A DNA stretch of 64,000 nucleotides from Zopfochytrium polystomum (Eukaryota; Chytridiomycota; Chytridiomycetes; Chytridiales; Chytridiaceae), in assembly GCA_025765615.1 (NCBI GenBank), contig JAIVFJ010000012.1, positions 434,001 through 498,000 of the forward strand, written 5' to 3'. The notes beneath the pieces were generated by a model. It saw only the letters and a list, made by a program, of their open reading frames with translations, ran no database searches and was not told the DNA's origin. Both the position numbers and the translations under genes were made by a program. This document shows positions 43,834 through 52,758 of the stretch, in pieces; positions within the stretch are counted from its first letter, which is position 1, and each line of letters begins with the position of its first letter.

Positions 43834-46800
43834 TCATCTCCCCCTTTTAGGCCTCTTCTGCAACTTGGTGGGGTACCTGGTCTTGAACTCGAGCAGAAGG
43901 TCTTGGCAGTGAGTGAGGTTTGACTCAGGCTCCCAGGTGTTGTCAGCATCTGAGTAACCTTTCCACTTAACAAGGAACTTGAGTGTTCTTCCAAACCACT
44001 TGGCATCCAAGATTTGTTCAACCTCAAATTCCTCTTCACCTTCTACCTCAACTGGAGGAGGAGGAGGAACAACTCTGCCTGGAATGGAATTGGCCACAAA
44101 CTTCTCTAAAAGGCTGACATGGAAAACTGGGTGGATCTTCATGGATGCAGGGAGATCCAGCTTGAAGGTGACTGGATTGATTTGCTCCAAGATCTTGAAA
44201 GGACCCAACTTGAGGTTGTCTAGCTTGGGACTTGGTCTTTTGGTCTGCAAGTTCTTCCTCAGAAGCCAAACTTGCTGACCCACAGCAAGGTCATGGTCCA
44301 TTCTGTGAGTGTTGGCAAATCTTGAGGCATCTTCTTGGGCTTGCTTCAGGGTGGAGTCCAGGAAGGAGTTGATGATCTTGAGCTTATGTAAGTGTGAAGC
44401 CGCAGCAGGAGCTTGGACATTGGATAGGGTCTCTTGTCCCAGAAGATCTCCTCTTGGATTGAAGCCATAGGTTGCAAAGAAAGGAGATAGCTGGGTGCTT
44501 GAGTGGAGAGAATTGTTGAGAGCAAATTCTGCCAGTGGAAGGAGGGTGGGCCAATCATCCTGTTGATAGCTGACATAGCACCTCAAATACTGCTCCAGAG
44601 TCTGGTTTGTTCTTTCTGTTTGTCCATCAGTCTGAGGGTGGTAAGCAGTTGACAGTTGAGACTTGATTCCAAGGGCTGCTGTGAGTGCTTTCCAAAATTG
44701 AGATCTGAACTGTGGTCCTCTGTCACTGACGATTGACTGAGGCAGCCCATGGAGCCTGAATATGTGCTGCAAAAACAGGTCTGCTGTTCCTTGTGCATCT
44801 ATATTCTCAGTGCAGGGGATGAAATGGGCCAACTTTGTCCTTCTGCAGATGACAACAAGGATAGAGTCAAATCCATGGGATGGGGGCAGTTTCACAATGA
44901 AGTCCATGGATATTGATGACCAAGGGCTGATGGCAATTGGGAGGGGCTCCAGAAGTCCATAGGGCTTGTGTCTGCTGGATTTGTTTCTTTGACAGGTTTC
45001 ACAGCTGCTGACATAGTTCTTGATGTACTTCCTCATGCCTGGCCAGTAGAAGTCTCTGGAAACAAGCTCATATGTCTTGTGCTCTCCTGGGTGTCCAGCT
45101 GTTGCTGCATCATGCCTTGTCTTGAGTATCTCAAGTTTTTCCTCTTCTTGGCTGATTTGAATCTTGTGAGGCTTGGGGTCCTTGGAAATAGCATTGGCCC
45201 ACACACTGTCAGGAAGCAATGAAAGGTGTGTCTTGGATGGTGGGGTGAAACCATCTCCCCCTTCAGGTGCAAGGTCTGTTCTTCTTGACAGGGCATCAGC
45301 CACAGTGTTAAGGTGGCCAGGAGAATAGCACAGCTTAAAGTCATACTCAGAGAGCAGTTCAGCCCACCTGGCATGCCTCTGCTTGAGCAACCTCCTTGCC
45401 CTGAAGAAGGTGAGGTTCTTGTGATCAGAATAGACAGAGATGCCTTTAGAACCAGCCAAGTAGTGTCTCCAGAATTTGAATGCTTCCACAATTGCAAGCA
45501 ACTCCTTGTCATGGACTGTGTAGTTACACTCAGCACTGTTCAGCTTCCTGGAGTAATATGCCACTGGATGCAGAGGAGCAGAGGGGTCCTGAGAGCTTGG
45601 CTGGGACAGAACAGCGCCAAGGGCATAGTCTGAGGCATCAGTTTCCAAGGTGAAGGGAAGCAAGGGATCCACATGCTTAAGGAGTGGTGCACTTGTGGTT
45701 GCTGTCTTAAGAGCTAGCCAGGCTTGCTCTGCTGCTGGGGTCCATTCAAACTTGGTGGTCTTCTTGGTGAGATCAGTGAGAGGCTTGGCTATGGCAGAAT
45801 AGTTGGCAATGAAGGTTCTGTAGAAGTTGCAAAATCCAAGGAAGCTTTGAACATCCTTGATGGAATTTGGAGCCTTCCATTCAAGAATAGTTTGGATCTT
45901 GTCTGGTGCCATGGAGATCCCTTTGTCAGACACAATGAACCCCAAAAACTCAATGGAGGTCTTGTGGAATTCACACTTCTCCAGCTTTGCATAGAGGTGA
46001 TGCTGTCTGAGTCTCTCCAAGACAGTCTTGACATGTCCCATATGGCTTGCAGTGTCAGATGAAAATACCAGGATATCATCCAGGTAGACAATGACAAAAA
46101 GGTCCAGAATATCCCTGAAGATGTCATTCATCATGCCTTGGAAAATAGCTGGAGCATTGGTAAGTCCAAAGGGCATGACCAAGTACTCAAAGTGACCGTA
46201 TTTGCATCTGAAGGCAGTCTTCCATTGATCCTGGGGCTTAATTCTGACCAAATTGTAGGCACCTCTGAGGTCAATCTTGGAAAATATCCTTGCATGGCTC
46301 AGTTTGTCCAGTAATTCAGAGATGAGAGGCAGTGGATAGCGGTTCTTGACTGTCATCTCATTGAGATCTCTGTAGTCCACACAGGGTCTCAGTCCCCCAT
46401 CCTTCTTCTTGACAAAAAAGATGGGAGCTCCAGCTGGTGACTTGGAAGGTTGGATGAATCCCTTGTTCAGCATTTCTTCAATGTATTCTTGGAGGGCCTT
46501 GGCTTCTGGTGGAGAGAGGTGGTACAGTGGCTTGAAAGGTGGGCTGCAAGTTTCATCCTTGAGTGGGATTTCACAGTCATAAGGCCTCTGAGCTGGTAGC
46601 AGGTCTGACTTGGTCTTGGAAAACACATCAGCATAAGGGAGATATTCTTTTGGTAGCTTGGATGCCAGCAAAAGGTCTGATGGGTCCAGGTTGTCGTGCT
46701 CCTCAGCAGTGGGGCTTGAATTCTTGACTGGGAACTGTGATTCTTGAATCTTTGACTGAGAGTTCTGCTCTTGGCAAAGACTGTGAGCTGTGGAACTTGA

Positions 46801-47553
46801 ATCTTGAATGTGGACTGTGAACTGTGGTACTTGAATCTTTGACTGTGGGTTCTGTGAACAAGAGTCATGGCCATGACTGTGAGCTCTATGAGCTCTACTT
46901 GAATCTTGACTGTGAGCTGTGAACTGTGGAACTTGAGTCTTGGCTGGCTGTGAATCTTGAATCAAGGGCTTGAGAGCATGAGACTTGGGGGCTTGACTTG
47001 AGTTTTGGGTGACTGTTCCGATTGGTGGAGGTTGGACTTGACCAGTGACCCAATCAATGGCAGGGTTCTGGGCTTGCAGCCATGGTAATCCCAGGATGAC
47101 AGAGAATGTGGGTGAGCCAAGATCCAATACTTCCAGATTGACCATGGATGGTGGAAAGTCTTGGATGTGGAGGTTTAGCTTGGTTTCATGGCTGATTTCC
47201 TTGAACAGAGCATGATTGGCAAAGTGGACCTTGAGGGGTGTGGATTTCTTGATCGTAGGAATGGCACAAGACTTGGCAAGGGTGGCATCAATGATGTTGC
47301 AGGATGATCCAGAGTCTATAAGGGCCTTGGTTGTGATGGTTGACTTGGGTGAGAGTTGAATCTTGACATCCATGGTGAGTTGGTGGGGCTTGGAATCTGA
47401 GGTGTTTGTGGTGCTGGTGGTGGTGATGAAACAGGGGCAGCTTGGAGGAGGGTCCAGGGAATTGCCCCTCAGTGAGCCTGGACCTGGGAGTTTGGGTGCT
47501 TCTTCCTTGGGCAGTCCTTGACAGCATGCTCCTTGGAGCCACAGTAAAAACAC
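43834..47553 (-). CDS. gypsy copy 1 pol (PR-RT-RNase H-IN-chromodomain)
   Basis: 1239 codons, open throughout, in the -1 frame relative to gag with an 85 nt overlap, so expression probably needs -1 frameshifting; the first Met lies inside the overlap. Order: aspartic protease (ALIDSGSSCNIID), RT (FSKIDLRGAYNLVRI, MPFGLTNAPAIFQ, catalytic VYLDDILVFS), RNase H (TLETDASDYALGAVL), integrase with the HHCC zinc site (CETCQRN) and DDE core (SMDFIVKLP, VSDRGPQF, TDGQTERTNQT), then a C-terminal chromodomain (EVEQILDAKWFGRTLKFLVK, WEPESNL) expected to guide integration to chromatin. The coding frame runs to the PPT. Chromodomain plus self-priming places it near the Tf1/sushi chromoviruses. Confidence 0.95.
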   Translation of the reverse strand: MFLLWLQGACCQGLPKEEAPKLPGPGSLRGNSLDPPPSCPCFITTTSTTNTSDSKPHQLTMDVKIQLSPKSTITTKALIDSGSSCNIIDATLAKSCAIPTIKKSTPLKVHFANHALFKEISHETKLNLHIQDFPPSMVNLEVLDLGSPTFSVILGLPWLQAQNPAIDWVTGQVQPPPIGTVTQNSSQAPKSHALKPLIQDSQPAKTQVPQFTAHSQDSSRAHRAHSHGHDSCSQNPQSKIQVPQFTVHIQDSSSTAHSLCQEQNSQSKIQESQFPVKNSSPTAEEHDNLDPSDLLLASKLPKEYLPYADVFSKTKSDLLPAQRPYDCEIPLKDETCSPPFKPLYHLSPPEAKALQEYIEEMLNKGFIQPSKSPAGAPIFFVKKKDGGLRPCVDYRDLNEMTVKNRYPLPLISELLDKLSHARIFSKIDLRGAYNLVRIKPQDQWKTAFRCKYGHFEYLVMPFGLTNAPAIFQGMMNDIFRDILDLFVIVYLDDILVFSSDTASHMGHVKTVLERLRQHHLYAKLEKCEFHKTSIEFLGFIVSDKGISMAPDKIQTILEWKAPNSIKDVQSFLGFCNFYRTFIANYSAIAKPLTDLTKKTTKFEWTPAAEQAWLALKTATTSAPLLKHVDPLLPFTLETDASDYALGAVLSQPSSQDPSAPLHPVAYYSRKLNSAECNYTVHDKELLAIVEAFKFWRHYLAGSKGISVYSDHKNLTFFRARRLLKQRHARWAELLSEYDFKLCYSPGHLNTVADALSRRTDLAPEGGDGFTPPSKTHLSLLPDSVWANAISKDPKPHKIQISQEEEKLEILKTRHDAATAGHPGEHKTYELVSRDFYWPGMRKYIKNYVSSCETCQRNKSSRHKPYGLLEPLPIAISPWSSISMDFIVKLPPSHGFDSILVVICRRTKLAHFIPCTENIDAQGTADLFLQHIFRLHGLPQSIVSDRGPQFRSQFWKALTAALGIKSQLSTAYHPQTDGQTERTNQTLEQYLRCYVSYQQDDWPTLLPLAEFALNNSLHSSTQLSPFFATYGFNPRGDLLGQETLSNVQAPAAASHLHKLKIINSFLDSTLKQAQEDASRFANTHRMDHDLAVGQQVWLLRKNLQTKRPSPKLDNLKLGPFKILEQINPVTFKLDLPASMKIHPVFHVSLLEKFVANSIPGRVVPPPPPVEVEGEEEFEVEQILDAKWFGRTLKFLVKWKGYSDADNTWEPESNLTHCQDLLLEFKTRYPTKLQKRPKRGR

Positions 47554-48392
47554 AGTCCCTGCTGGGCCCTCCTTGTTTTCTCCTCTTGGCTCAGAGGACC
47601 CTTAGGAAGTGTCTCAACTGCATCCACTTGCATGGGTTCAGGAACTGTGAGAGCTTGAGGAACTGGGGTAGGTCTTGATGTAGTTCCTACTTGTCTTTGC
47701 TTCAGCCTCTTGGAGTAGAGTCTGTTGTCAATCTTGATGGCAAGGAGAATGTACTCTTCCAAGGTCTCAGGGATGTGCAGAGACTGGGAGAGCATGTCTT
47801 GGATAGACTCATGGAGACCATCATGGTACAGCTCCATCAGAGCTGCATCATTGTATCCAGAGTCTCTGGCTAGTTGCTTGAATTGGTTGGTGTAGGCCAC
47901 ACAAGATTGCTTTCCTTGCTTGATATGCTTGAGCTTGGATCTTGCTGTCCAAGATGCGTAGGGGTCACCAAAGGTAGCTTCCAGCCCCTCCCAGAGCTCT
48001 TGCAGGGTGGTGGGTGTGCTTGGGAGAGATCTGTACCATGATTGAGCTTGACCAGACAGGAGGGTGCTTGTGAAAAGAACCTTGACTTGCTCACTGGGAA
48101 ATCTTGAAGGTTGGAGAAGGATGACATTCTCCACAGTGGCCATGAAGTTCCTAAGGTCTTTGGCCAGCCCAGTGAACTTGTCAGGGCTGGGAACCTTGGG
48201 CTCTCTTGCTTGGTTGGCTTGAGGCAGGGGAAGAGCTTGATGTTCTTGTTGGTGAAGTTGTTGTTGAAGCTGGTGCTGCTGGTGAAGGACTTGTTCTTGA
48301 AGTTGGTGTGTCTGTCTTGAAAGGGCTTGTAATTGGTCCATCAAGGCTTGGAAGGCAGTTGCATCAGGGAAGGTGTTGTTTGGGTCAGACAT
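47469..48392 (-). CDS. gypsy copy 1 gag
   Basis: 307 aa capsid protein. An N-terminal Gln/His-rich coiled segment precedes the capsid-type core (PDKFTGLAKDLRNFMATVEN ... SWYRSLPSTPTTLQELWEGL), which is followed by a CCHC knuckle (CFYCGSKEHAVKDC) for RNA packaging. ATG at 48392, 28 nt beyond the PBS. It is identical in layout to copy 2 gag. Confidence 0.93.
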   Translation of the reverse strand: MSDPNNTFPDATAFQALMDQLQALSRQTHQLQEQVLHQQHQLQQQLHQQEHQALPLPQANQAREPKVPSPDKFTGLAKDLRNFMATVENVILLQPSRFPSEQVKVLFTSTLLSGQAQSWYRSLPSTPTTLQELWEGLEATFGDPYASWTARSKLKHIKQGKQSCVAYTNQFKQLARDSGYNDAALMELYHDGLHESIQDMLSQSLHIPETLEEYILLAIKIDNRLYSKRLKQRQVGTTSRPTPVPQALTVPEPMQVDAVETLPKGPLSQEEKTRRAQQGLCFYCGSKEHAVKDCPRKKHPNSQVQAH

Positions 48393-48419
48393 GATGGCAG
48401 AGAGTAGTGGGAGAGGGTG

Positions 48420-48430
48420 AAGTGAATTAT
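48420..48430 (-). promoter_or_regulatory. gypsy copy 1 self-primer PBS
   Basis: The minus strand reads ATAATTCACTT, 2 nt after the 5' LTR end. It is complementary to the 11 nt AAGTGAATTAT located about 35 bp downstream of the LTR TATA box. Confidence 0.75.
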
Positions 48431-48432
48431 GA

Positions 48433-48782
48433 TGTCAGGAACAGGGCAGGACAGGACAAGGCAGACAAGGAACTGAGAGGAGTGATGATTGTATTGGAAA
48501 CAATAATTCACTTGAGGGATGGGACAGGTCCCCCATCCCCCTTTTATACCTTTTGAGAGTGTTCCTTGTCAAGACTCCAAGAAAGTTCCAGAAAGAGCAA
48601 TTAGTAATACAATGATACCAATGATACCAATGACAACAAGACAAGTCAGGAAAGCAAAGGTTCCAGAAGGTTCCACAAGGTTCCATGAAGGAATGTTCTA
48701 GAAGGTTCCAGAAGGTTCCAGAAGGTTCCATGAAGGAATGTTCTAGAAGGTTCCAGAGGTTTCCAGAGGGTGATTCATAACA
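48433..48782 (-). repeat. gypsy copy 1 5' LTR with heat-shock elements
   Basis: 350 bp; differs from the 3' LTR by a 3 bp AAG-unit loss near 48658. The GAA/TTC pentamer array spans about 48658-48764. Confidence 0.94.
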
Positions 48783-48787
48783 ACCTG

Positions 48788-49579
48788 CCATTCTCAGATT
48801 TCCACACTGAGATCCCTGATTTTGATGATAAAGTGGAGCAGGGAGTCCCTGAGCATGTCAGATATTCAGTGAAGCACTTCTGGAAACACTGCTTTGATTC
48901 CTCAGTGGAAACTACCGACCAGACTATTGATATGGAAGAGAAGCAACATCCAGAGGCATCGTCCCCCAAACAAGACAAAAAGGCCAAAGGAAAGAAGTCA
49001 TTTTTCAGTTTATTCAAGAGGCATAGCAAAACAAAAGTTGTTGCCCAGCAGACAGAACATGCACACAAGAAACCGCTGTCCACTGAATTGCAAAATTTTC
49101 TCGTGCAACACGGGCATCATTACCTTGAAGCATGCAGTTTAATTGATTCCCTGAGTCTCGTGATTCCTGCCATGACCAAGCTCCAGACACTATTTCCTAT
49201 TCCTCACAAGAAACAACTCCACACCCTAATGGAGGATATGAAAAGGGTGGTGCAAAAGTTTCTCATTCCACTTACAGCTTCTGCATTGCAAGTTTACTTC
49301 ACAGCTGTACCCTTCTCCCCAAGTGACTCTGAATTTTATAAAATACTTGTTCAGAATGTGCCTGGAAGTGTAAGGTGCCCCAAAGTTGTGAAGGGTCAAC
49401 CAAAATCCTGGCCTTCCTGCCTAAATATTCTAGAGGGACACTCTAATTGGGTCTACTCTGCAGCATTCAGTCCTGATGGGCAGTTTGTTGTGTCTGGAAG
49501 TAGTGACAAGACAGTCAGAATTTGGAATGCTTCCACTGGCCAGGAGCTGCATAAGCTGGAGGGACACTCTCGTGAGGTC
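48788..49579 (+). pseudogene. NLR segment: helical linker and first WD40 repeat
   Basis: Continues the NACHT exon in frame ([14 protein letters not shown]...). A Lys-rich linker ([18 protein letters not shown]) and helical region precede the first WD40 repeat ([15 protein letters not shown] ... [16 protein letters not shown]). The second repeat is cut at GHSREV by gypsy 2. Confidence 0.88.
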
Positions 49580-49932
49580 TGTTATGAATCACCCTCTGGA
49601 AACCTCTGGAACCTTCTAGAACATTCCTTCATGGAACCTTCTGGAACCTTCTGGAACCTTCTAGAACATTCCTTCATGGAACCTTGTGGAACCTTCTGGA
49701 ACCTTCTTTGCTTTCCTGACTTGTCTTGTTGTCATTGGTATCATTGGTATCATTGTATTACTAATTGCTCTTTCTGGAACTTTCTTTGAGTCTTGACAAG
49801 GAACACTCTCAAAAGGTATAAAAGGGGGATGGGGGACCTGTCCCATCCCTCAAGTGAATTATTGTTTCCAATACAATCATCACTCCTCTCAGTTCCTTGT
49901 CTGCCTTGTCCTGTCCTGCCCTGTTCCTGACA
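49580..49932 (+). repeat. gypsy copy 2 5' LTR with heat-shock elements
   Basis: 353 bp. The heat-shock element array is at 49598-49708 and TATAAAAG at 49817-49824. The predicted transcript start is AAGTGAATTAT (49852-49862). Confidence 0.95.
49598..49708 (+). promoter_or_regulatory. array of canonical heat-shock elements
   Basis: Alternating GAA and TTC triplets with 2 nt gaps, for example GAAccTTCtaGAAcaTTC and GAAccTTCtgGAAccTTC, in three blocks. This is the nGAAn inverted-pentamer pattern bound by trimeric heat-shock factor. All gypsy LTRs in the window carry it. Confidence 0.85.
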
Positions 49933-49934
49933 TC

Positions 49935-49945
49935 ATAATTCACTT
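49935..49945 (+). promoter_or_regulatory. gypsy copy 2 self-primer PBS
   Basis: ATAATTCACTT, 2 nt after the LTR, is the exact reverse complement of 49852-49862. It fits Tf1-type self-primed reverse transcription rather than tRNA priming. Confidence 0.75.
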
Positions 49946-49972
49946 CACCCTCTCCCACTACTCTCTGCCATC

Positions 49973-50896
49973 ATGTCTGACCCAAACAACACCTTCCCTG
50001 ATGCAACTGCCTTCCAAGCCTTGATGGACCAATTACAAGCCCTTTCAAGACAGACACACCAACTTCAAGAACAAGTCCTTCACCAGCAGCACCAGCTTCA
50101 ACAACAACTTCACCAACAAGAACATCAAGCTCTTCCCCTGCCCCAAGCCAACCAAGCAAGAGAGCCCAAGGTTCCCAGCCCTGACAAGTTCACTGGGCTG
50201 GCCAAAGACCTTAGGAACTTCATGGCCACTGTGGAGAATGTCATCCTTCTCCAACCTTCAAGATTTCCCAGTGAGCAAGTCAAGGTTCTTTTCACAAGCA
50301 CCCTCCTGTCTGGTCAAGCTCAATCATGGTACAGATCTCTCCCAAGCACACCCACCACCCTGCAAGAGCTCTGGGAGGGGCTGGAAGCTACCTTTGGTGA
50401 CCCCTACGCATCTTGGACAGCAAGATCCAAGCTCAAGCATATCAAGCAAGGAAAGCAATCTTGTGTGGCCTACACCAACCAATTCAAGCAACTAGCCAGA
50501 GACTCTGGATACAATGATGCAGCTCTGATGGAGCTGTACCATGATGGTCTCCATGAGTCTATCCAAGACATGCTCTCCCAGTCTCTGCACATCCCTGAGA
50601 CCTTGGAAGAGTACATTCTCCTTGCCATCAAGATTGACACCAGACTCTACTCCAAGAGGCTGAAGCAAAGACAAGTAGGAACTACATCAAGACCTACCCC
50701 AGTCCCTCAAGCTCTTACAGTTCCTGAACCCATGCAAGTGGATGCAGTTGAGACACTTCCTAAGGGTCCTCTGAGCCAAGAGGAGAAAACAAGGAGGGCC
50801 CAGCAGGGACTGTGTTTTTACTGTGGCTCCAAGGAGCATGCTGTCAAGGACTGCCCAAGGAAGAAGCACCCAAACTCCCAGGTCCAGGCTCACTGA
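49973..50896 (+). CDS. gypsy copy 2 gag
   Basis: 307 aa, almost identical to copy 1 gag (an Asn-to-Thr change near residue 223 was noticed). It keeps the CCHC knuckle. The intact gag in an otherwise deleted element suggests either recent origin or use of its own Gag. Confidence 0.93.
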   Translation: MSDPNNTFPDATAFQALMDQLQALSRQTHQLQEQVLHQQHQLQQQLHQQEHQALPLPQANQAREPKVPSPDKFTGLAKDLRNFMATVENVILLQPSRFPSEQVKVLFTSTLLSGQAQSWYRSLPSTPTTLQELWEGLEATFGDPYASWTARSKLKHIKQGKQSCVAYTNQFKQLARDSGYNDAALMELYHDGLHESIQDMLSQSLHIPETLEEYILLAIKIDTRLYSKRLKQRQVGTTSRPTPVPQALTVPEPMQVDAVETLPKGPLSQEEKTRRAQQGLCFYCGSKEHAVKDCPRKKHPNSQVQAH

Positions 50897-52440
50897 GGGG
50901 CAATTCCCTGGACCCTCCTCCAAGCTGCCCCTGTTTCATCACCACCACCAGCACCACAAACACCTCAGATTCCAAGCCCCACCAACTCACCATGGATGTC
51001 AAGATTCAACTCTCACCCAAGTCAACCATCACAACCAAGGCCCTTATAGACTCTGGATCATCCTGCAACATCATTGATGCCACCCTTGCCAAGTCTTGTG
51101 CCATTCCTACGATCAAGAAATCCACACCCCTCAAGGTCCACTTTGCCAATCATGCTCTGTTCAAGGAAATCAGCCATGAAACCAAGCTAAACCTCCACAT
51201 CCAAGACTTTCCACCATCCATGGTCAACCTGGAAGTATTGGATCTTGGCTCACCCACATTCTCTGTCATCCTGGGATTACCATGGCTGCAAGCCCAGAAC
51301 CCTGACATTGATTGGGTCACTGGTCAAGTCCAACTTCCACCAATTGGAACAGTCACCCAAAACTCAAGTCAAGCCCCCAAGTCTCATGCTCTCAAGTCCC
51401 TGATTCAAGGTTCTCAGCCTAGTATCCAAGGTCAACCACAAATGACAGCTCCAGTATCAGCCTGCAGCTCACAGATCCCAGCCAAGATTCAAGTTTCACA
51501 GTTCACAGTTCATAGTCAAGATTCCAGTACAGCTCATAGAGCTCACAGTCATGGCCAAGTCTGTAGTTCACAGAACCCACAGTCAAAGATTCAAGTACCA
51601 CAGTTCACAGTCCAAATTCAAGATTCAAGCTCCACAGCTCACAGTCTTTGCCAAGAACAGAACCCTCAGTCAAAGATTCAAGAATCGCAGTTCCCAGTCA
51701 AGAATTCAAGCCCCCCCACTGATGAGCACAGAAGGACAGATCTTGCACCTGAAGGGGGAGATGGTTTCACCCCACCATCCAAGACACACCTTTCATTGCT
51801 TCCTGACAGTGTGTGGGCCCATGCTATTTCCAAGGACCCCAAGCCTCACAAGATTCAAATCAGCCAAGAAGAGGAAAAACTTGAGATACTCAAGACAAGG
51901 CATGATGCAGCAACAGCTGGACACCCAGGAGAGCACAAGACATATGAGCTTGTTTCCAGAGACTTTTACTGGCCAGGCATGAGGAAGAACTTGCAGTCCA
52001 AAAGACCAAGTCCCAAGCTAGACAACCTCAAGTTGGGACCTTTCAAGATCTTGGAGCAAATCAATCCAGTCACCTTCAAGCTGGATCTCCCTGCATCCAT
52101 GAAGATCCACCCAGTTTTCCATGTCAGCCTTTTGGAGAAGTTTGTGGCCAATTCCATTCCAGGCAGAGTTGTTTCTCCTCCTCCTCCAGTTGAGGTAGAA
52201 GGTGAAGAGGAATTTGAGGTTGAACAAATCTTGGATGCCAAGTGGTTTGGAAGGACACTCAAGTTCCTTGTTAAGTGGAAAGGTTACTCAGATGCTGAAA
52301 ACACCTGGGAACCTGAGTCAAACCTCACTCACTGCCAAGACCCAAGTTCAAGACCAGGTACCCCACCAAGTTGCAGAAGAGGCCTAAAAGGGGGAGATGA
52401 TGTTATGAATCACCCTCTGGAAACCTCTGGAACCTTCTAG
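50812..52440 (+). pseudogene. gypsy copy 2 pol remnant (protease and chromodomain only)
   Basis: An open frame of 542 codons made by two in-frame deletions of pol. The first runs from after the protease spacer (DEH) to RRTDLAPEGG, removing RT and RNase H. The second joins WPGMRK to NLQSKRPSPK, removing the integrase core; the sequences that recombined share TGAGGAAG. Protease (DSGSSCNI), the zinc-region start and the chromodomain (EVEQILDAKWFG) remain, and the frame reads into the 3' LTR. It could make a protease-chromodomain fusion. Confidence 0.85.
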
Positions 52441-52753
52441 AACATTCCTTCATGGAACCTTCTGGAACCTTCTGGAACCTTCTAGAACATTCCTTCATGG
52501 AACCTTGTGGAACCTTCTGGAACCTTCTTTGCTTTCCTGACTTGTCTTGTTGTCATTGGTATCATTGGTATCATTGTATTACTAATTGCTCTTTCTGGAA
52601 CTTTCTTGGAGTCTTGACAAGGAACACTCTCAAAAGGTATAAAAGGGGGATGGGGGACCTGTCCCATCCCTCAAGTGAATTATTGTTTCCAATACAATCA
52701 TCACTCCTCTCAGTTCCTTGTCTGCCTTGTCCTGTCCTGCCCTGTTCCTGACA
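52401..52753 (+). repeat. gypsy copy 2 3' LTR
   Basis: 353 bp, near-identical to the 5' LTR (a G/T difference near 52610 was noticed), preceded by the PPT AAAAGGGGGAGATGA (52386-52400). Confidence 0.95.
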
Positions 52754-52758
52754 AGGTC

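Larger units (their letters stand above)
43481..48782 (-). mobile_element. gypsy copy 1, apparently autonomous chromovirus
   Basis: 5302 bp element with near-identical LTRs, intact gag, intact pol with chromodomain, PBS and PPT. Target duplication ACCTG (43476-43480 and 48783-48787). It lies antisense to the NLR gene. Intact frames and near-identical LTRs argue for recent insertion. Confidence 0.96.
49580..52753 (+). mobile_element. gypsy copy 2, internally deleted non-autonomous copy
   Basis: 3174 bp with complete LTRs and target duplication AGGTC (49575-49579 and 52754-52758). Gag is intact, but RT-RNase H and the integrase core are missing. It must have been mobilised by enzymes from a full copy such as copy 1. 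Confidence 0.95.

Noticed and set aside
47536..47553. Classical slippery heptamer for gypsy gag-pol frameshifting
   Set aside because: A TGTTTTTAC stretch lies in the overlap, but it does not fit X XXY YYZ in the gag frame; the slip site stays unassigned.
43481..48782. LTR open frames such as those rich in [12 protein letters not shown]
   Set aside because: They are translations of the heat-shock element array in the gypsy LTRs, not genes.
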